Shown one piece after another: positions 61,525-64,000 of a stretch of DNA of 64,000 nucleotides. The stretch is taken from contig NZ_JAPEOQ010000001.1 of NCBI RefSeq assembly GCF_026341035.1, forward strand, positions 2,666,001 through 2,730,000. The letters run 5' to 3'. How positions within the stretch are numbered: position 1 is the first letter of the stretch; each line of letters opens with the position of its first letter. Source of the stretch: Streptomyces sp. NBC_01016. Lineage in GTDB: Bacteria; Actinomycetota; Actinomycetes; Streptomycetales; Streptomycetaceae. The translations under genes were made by a program, and so were the position numbers. Below the pieces are notes generated by a model. That model saw only the letters and a program-made list of their open reading frames with translations. It was not told the DNA's origin and did not search any database.

Positions 61525-62313
61525 GTGTCGAGCCCCAAGAAGGCGGATGACGCCAAGAAAAAGGTGGACACCACAGCCTCGTCCCACACGCTTCTGGAAG
61601 GGCGGCTCGGGTACAAGCTCGAGTCCGCCCTTCTGGTGCGCGCGCTGACACATCGCTCGTACGCGTATGAGAACGGCGGCCTGCCGACGAACGAGCGCCT
61701 GGAATTCCTGGGCGACTCGGTCCTCGGCCTCGTGGTCACCGACACTCTCTACCGCACCCACCCCGACCTGCCGGAAGGCCAACTGGCCAAACTGCGGGCC
61801 GCGGTGGTCAATTCGCGTGCACTTGCGGAGGTCAGCCGTGGGCTCGACCTGGGTTCCTTCATCCGGCTCGGCCGGGGCGAAGAGGGCACGGGCGGCCGGG
61901 ACAAGGCGTCGATTCTCGCCGACACCCTTGAAGCGGTGATCGGTGCGGTGTACCTGGACCAGGGTCTGGACGCGGCGGGCGAACTCGTCCACCGGTTGTT
62001 CGACCCACTCATCGAGAAGTCCTCGAATCTCGGTGCCGGCCTGGACTGGAAGACCAGTCTCCAGGAGCTGACGGCGACGGAGGGACTCGGCGTGCCCGAG
62101 TACCTGGTCACCGAAACCGGCCCGGATCACGAGAAGACCTTCACTGCTGCCGCCCGCGTCGGAGGCGTCTCGTACGGCACCGGCACCGGCCGCAGCAAGA
62201 AGGAAGCGGAGCAGCAGGCCGCTGAGTCCGCGTGGCGTGCGATTCGCGCTGCCGCGGACGAGCGGGAGGCTGCCGCGGATGCCGCGGCGGTCGATACGGC
62301 CTCCGGGGCGTAA
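61525..62313 (+). CDS. rnc: Ribonuclease III
   Basis: 262 residues. RNase III signature [14 protein letters not shown] (about residues 53-66) with catalytic Glu/Asp, and [21 protein letters not shown]-terminal dsRBD (about 170-245: [40 protein letters not shown]). In S. coelicolor this is AbsB, a global regulator of antibiotic synthesis. The GTG with GAGAGG upstream was chosen to match the family start; a GTG four codons earlier is possible. Confidence 0.95.
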   Translation: MSSPKKADDAKKKVDTTASSHTLLEGRLGYKLESALLVRALTHRSYAYENGGLPTNERLEFLGDSVLGLVVTDTLYRTHPDLPEGQLAKLRAAVVNSRALAEVSRGLDLGSFIRLGRGEEGTGGRDKASILADTLEAVIGAVYLDQGLDAAGELVHRLFDPLIEKSSNLGAGLDWKTSLQELTATEGLGVPEYLVTETGPDHEKTFTAAARVGGVSYGTGTGRSKKEAEQQAAESAWRAIRAAADEREAAADAAAVDTASGA

Positions 62314-62328
62314 CCGCTCCGCTTCCTA

Positions 62329-62374
62329 CGCCCGCCCCACCGGTTCGCCGGAGGGGCGGGCGTCGCATTTTTCT
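62329..62374 (+). terminator. Terminator of yceD-rpmF-rnc
   Basis: 10-bp stem CGCCCGCCCC/GGGGCGGGCG with a 14-base loop, followed by TCGCATTTTTC. Confidence 0.85.
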
Positions 62375-62382
62375 TGGCCTCC

Positions 62383-62430
62383 TGGGGCTCCGCCCCAGAC
62401 CCCGCTGGCTCTCGTCCAAAGGCGGGGCTT
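62383..62430 (-). repeat. Degenerate dispersed intergenic repeat before mutM
   Basis: GGGGCTCCGCCCCAGACCCCGC ... core, inverted relative to the copies at 58053/58124; right half is diverged. Confidence 0.6.
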
Positions 62431-62489
62431 GAATTGCCCCGCGATACGCTGCCCGAACCCAGCCCGCCTGCCCCCTCCGGAGGACTCCC

Positions 62490-63350
62490 GTGCCAGAGCT
62501 GCCCGAAGTGGAGGTCGTTCGGCGTGGGCTTGAGAGGTGGGTGGCGCATCGGACCGTCGCCGAGGTCGAGGTGCTGCACCCGCGGTCCGTGCGCCGGCAC
62601 ATCGCGGGCGGCGCGGACTTCGCGTCCCGGCTCAAGGGGCAGACGATCGGCGAGCCGAGCCGCCGCGGCAAGTATCTGTGGCTGCCGCTCCAGGGCTCGG
62701 GCATCTCCGTCCTCGCCCACCTCGGCATGAGCGGCCAGCTCCTGGTGCAGCCGCACGACGCTCCCGACGAGAAGCACCTGCGCATCCGCGTCCGCTTCGC
62801 CGACGACCTTTCGACGGAGCTGCGCTTCGTCGACCAGCGCACCTTCGGCGGGCTCTCGCTGCACGACACCGATGCCTCCGGCCTGCCCGACGTCATCGCG
62901 CACATCGCCCGCGACCCCCTCGACGCGCTCTTCGACGACGCCGCGTTCCACACCGCGCTGCGCGCGAAGCGCAGCACCATCAAGCGGGCCCTGCTCGACC
63001 AGTCCCTCATCAGCGGCGTCGGCAACATCTACGCGGACGAGGCACTGTGGCGCGCGAAGTTGCACTACGAGCGCCCCACGGCGACGTTCACCCGCCCCCG
63101 CACGGCCGAACTCCTGGGCCACGTAAGGGATGTGATGAACGCGGCGCTGAGCGTCGGCGGGACGAGCTTCGATGCCCTGTACGTGAATGTGAACGGGGAG
63201 TCGGGGTATTTCGACCGGTCGCTCGACGCGTACGGGCGCGAGGGCCTGCCGTGCCGGCGCTGTTCGACGCCCATGCGTCGGCGCCCGTGGATGAATCGGT
63301 CCAGTTACTACTGCCCGCGCTGCCAGCGCCCTCCGCGCACGGCCGTGTAG
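62490..63350 (+). CDS. mutM: Formamidopyrimidine-DNA glycosylase
   Basis: 286 residues. Starts [13 protein letters not shown], with Pro1 as nucleophile and Glu2. H2TH domain around [18 protein letters not shown] (about 170-187) and C-terminal zinc finger [12 protein letters not shown] ... YYCPRCQ. Removes 8-oxoG and FapyG. GTG start after GGAGGACTCCC. Confidence 0.95.
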   Translation: MPELPEVEVVRRGLERWVAHRTVAEVEVLHPRSVRRHIAGGADFASRLKGQTIGEPSRRGKYLWLPLQGSGISVLAHLGMSGQLLVQPHDAPDEKHLRIRVRFADDLSTELRFVDQRTFGGLSLHDTDASGLPDVIAHIARDPLDALFDDAAFHTALRAKRSTIKRALLDQSLISGVGNIYADEALWRAKLHYERPTATFTRPRTAELLGHVRDVMNAALSVGGTSFDALYVNVNGESGYFDRSLDAYGREGLPCRRCSTPMRRRPWMNRSSYYCPRCQRPPRTAV

Positions 63351-63365
63351 GCAGCGCGCGACGCG

Positions 63366-64000
63366 TCAGTAACCGAAGTCCTGCGTCCACCACGGCCCGC
63401 CCGAGCCGAAGTGCACGCCGACGCCCAGGGTCTTGAAGTCGCAGTTCAGGATGTTGGCCTTGTGGCCGGGGCTGTTCATCCAGGAGTCCATGACCGACTG
63501 GGCGTTGGCCTGGCCGCGGGCGATGTTCTCGCCGCCGAGGTCCGTGATGCCCGCCGCCTTGGCGCGGTCCCAGGGCGTCGCCCCGTCCGGGTCCGTGTGG
63601 TCGAAGAAGTCCCGCGAGGCCATGTCGTCGCTGAACGCCGTGGCGAGCGAGGCGAGGCCGCTGTCCGCCGTCACCGGGGAGCAACCCACCTTGGAGCGCT
63701 CCTGGTTGACGAGGGAGAGGACCTGCGCCGATGCCGCCTTCTCCGACGTGGTCGCCGCGCCGCCGCCCGCGCCGGAGGGCGCCTTCGTCCGCGCAGGTGA
63801 CGACGGGGTGGCCGTCGTCGGGCTCGCGCTCTTCGTCCTCGTACCGCTGTCGTCGGCGGACCGGGACTGCTGCTCACGCTTCGACGGTTCGGAGGATCGC
63901 GGCGCGGCGCTCGAAGCGGACCGTGACGGTGTCGCGGACGGCGTGGCCCGCTCGGTGTCGCGGCTCGCAGCGGACGGCGCCCGGTCGTCGACCGCACCGT
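63366..64000 (-). CDS. CAP (SCP/PR-1) domain secreted protein, 5' end outside window
   Basis: The frame is open from the right edge to the stop at 63366. A Ser/Thr/Pro/Arg-rich linker (about 63730-64000) precedes the CAP domain: LSLVNQERSKVGCSPVTADSGL, DFFDHTDPDGATPWDRAKAAG, GENIARGQANAQSVMDSWMNSPGHKANILN, WWTQDFGY. These are standard bacterial CAP landmarks (GENIA; WMNSPGHxxNIL). Secreted or wall-attached; function of bacterial CAP proteins is mostly unknown. Signal peptide lies outside the window. Convergent with mutM. Confidence 0.9.
   Translation of the reverse strand, partial: GAVDDRAPSAASRDTERATPSATPSRSASSAAPRSSEPSKREQQSRSADDSGTRTKSASPTTATPSSPARTKAPSGAGGGAATTSEKAASAQVLSLVNQERSKVGCSPVTADSGLASLATAFSDDMASRDFFDHTDPDGATPWDRAKAAGITDLGGENIARGQANAQSVMDSWMNSPGHKANILNCDFKTLGVGVHFGSGGPWWTQDFGY

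Overview
The window is a high-GC actinobacterial chromosome segment, almost certainly Streptomyces. The evidence is strong third-position G/C, frequent GTG starts with overlapping GTGA/ATGA junctions, two conservons (cvnABCD), HupS-type HU protein, AccB/AccE carboxylase subunits, NdgR and the dispersed 'CCGGCGTTTGAGG...GGGGCGGAGCCCCG' intergenic repeat. From memory, the backbone order (cimA, accB-accE, two conservons, FAH protein, gltX, Gln/Glu tRNAs, ndgR, leuC-leuD, hupS, plsC, gpsA, ddl, thiL, rpmB, DAK-type gene, recG, rsmD, coaD, rpmF, rnc, mutM) follows the S. coelicolor SCO5529-SCO5573 region. That comparison is recollection and was not computed.

Region by region. 1-3.55 kb: the end of an MFS symporter, then a TetR regulator divergent from an FMN reductase and a 14-TM drug-type exporter, with nested operators between them. 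3.55-5.4 kb: cimA behind a leader that looks like a transcription attenuator. 5.5-10.8 kb: a TPM-like secreted protein, an orphan cytochrome b (QcrB paralogue), a membrane protein with a repeat-rich N-terminal part, and a YceI protein. 11.1-14.2 kb: accB-accE, then a decaying TetR/SRPBCC gene pair. 14.2-25.2 kb: two tandem conservons on the minus strand. 25.8-29.8 kb: a 62-residue repeat peptide gene, FAH protein, gltX, HAD hydrolase and five tRNAs (Gln-Glu-Glu-Gln-Glu). 30-42.7 kb: ndgR/leuCD, hup, cofC, plsC-gpsA-ddl, a DUF3515 lipoprotein, an Lrp-type protein, thiL, rpmB and a DAK2/FakA-like gene.

42.7-54.6 kb looks like an accessory insertion between the DAK-type gene and recG. It carries a complete-looking D-glucarate/galactarate uptake and breakdown locus: IclR regulator, glucarate dehydratase, two 2-hydroxyacid dehydrogenases, a TauE/SafE permease, an Opp/Dpp-type ABC transporter and 5-dehydro-4-deoxyglucarate dehydratase. 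A shared 16-bp palindrome lies in the promoter regions, suggesting one regulon. The expected last enzyme, 2-oxoglutarate semialdehyde dehydrogenase, is not in the window. 54.7-64 kb returns to housekeeping genes (recG, rsmD, coaD, a DivIVA-like coiled-coil gene, yceD-rpmF-rnc, mutM, a CAP-domain secreted protein).

The most unusual items are the cimA leader with two adjacent rare ATT isoleucine codons followed by a perfect hairpin and T-run; the 1.3-kb tandem-repeat block between recG and rsmD; the small protein with a duplicated NPRRT module; the glucarate operator family; a probable CTG start coupled to an 11-codon upstream ORF at yceD; and the QcrB C-terminus that reads into a dispersed repeat. 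No CRISPR array, insertion sequence or prophage was seen.
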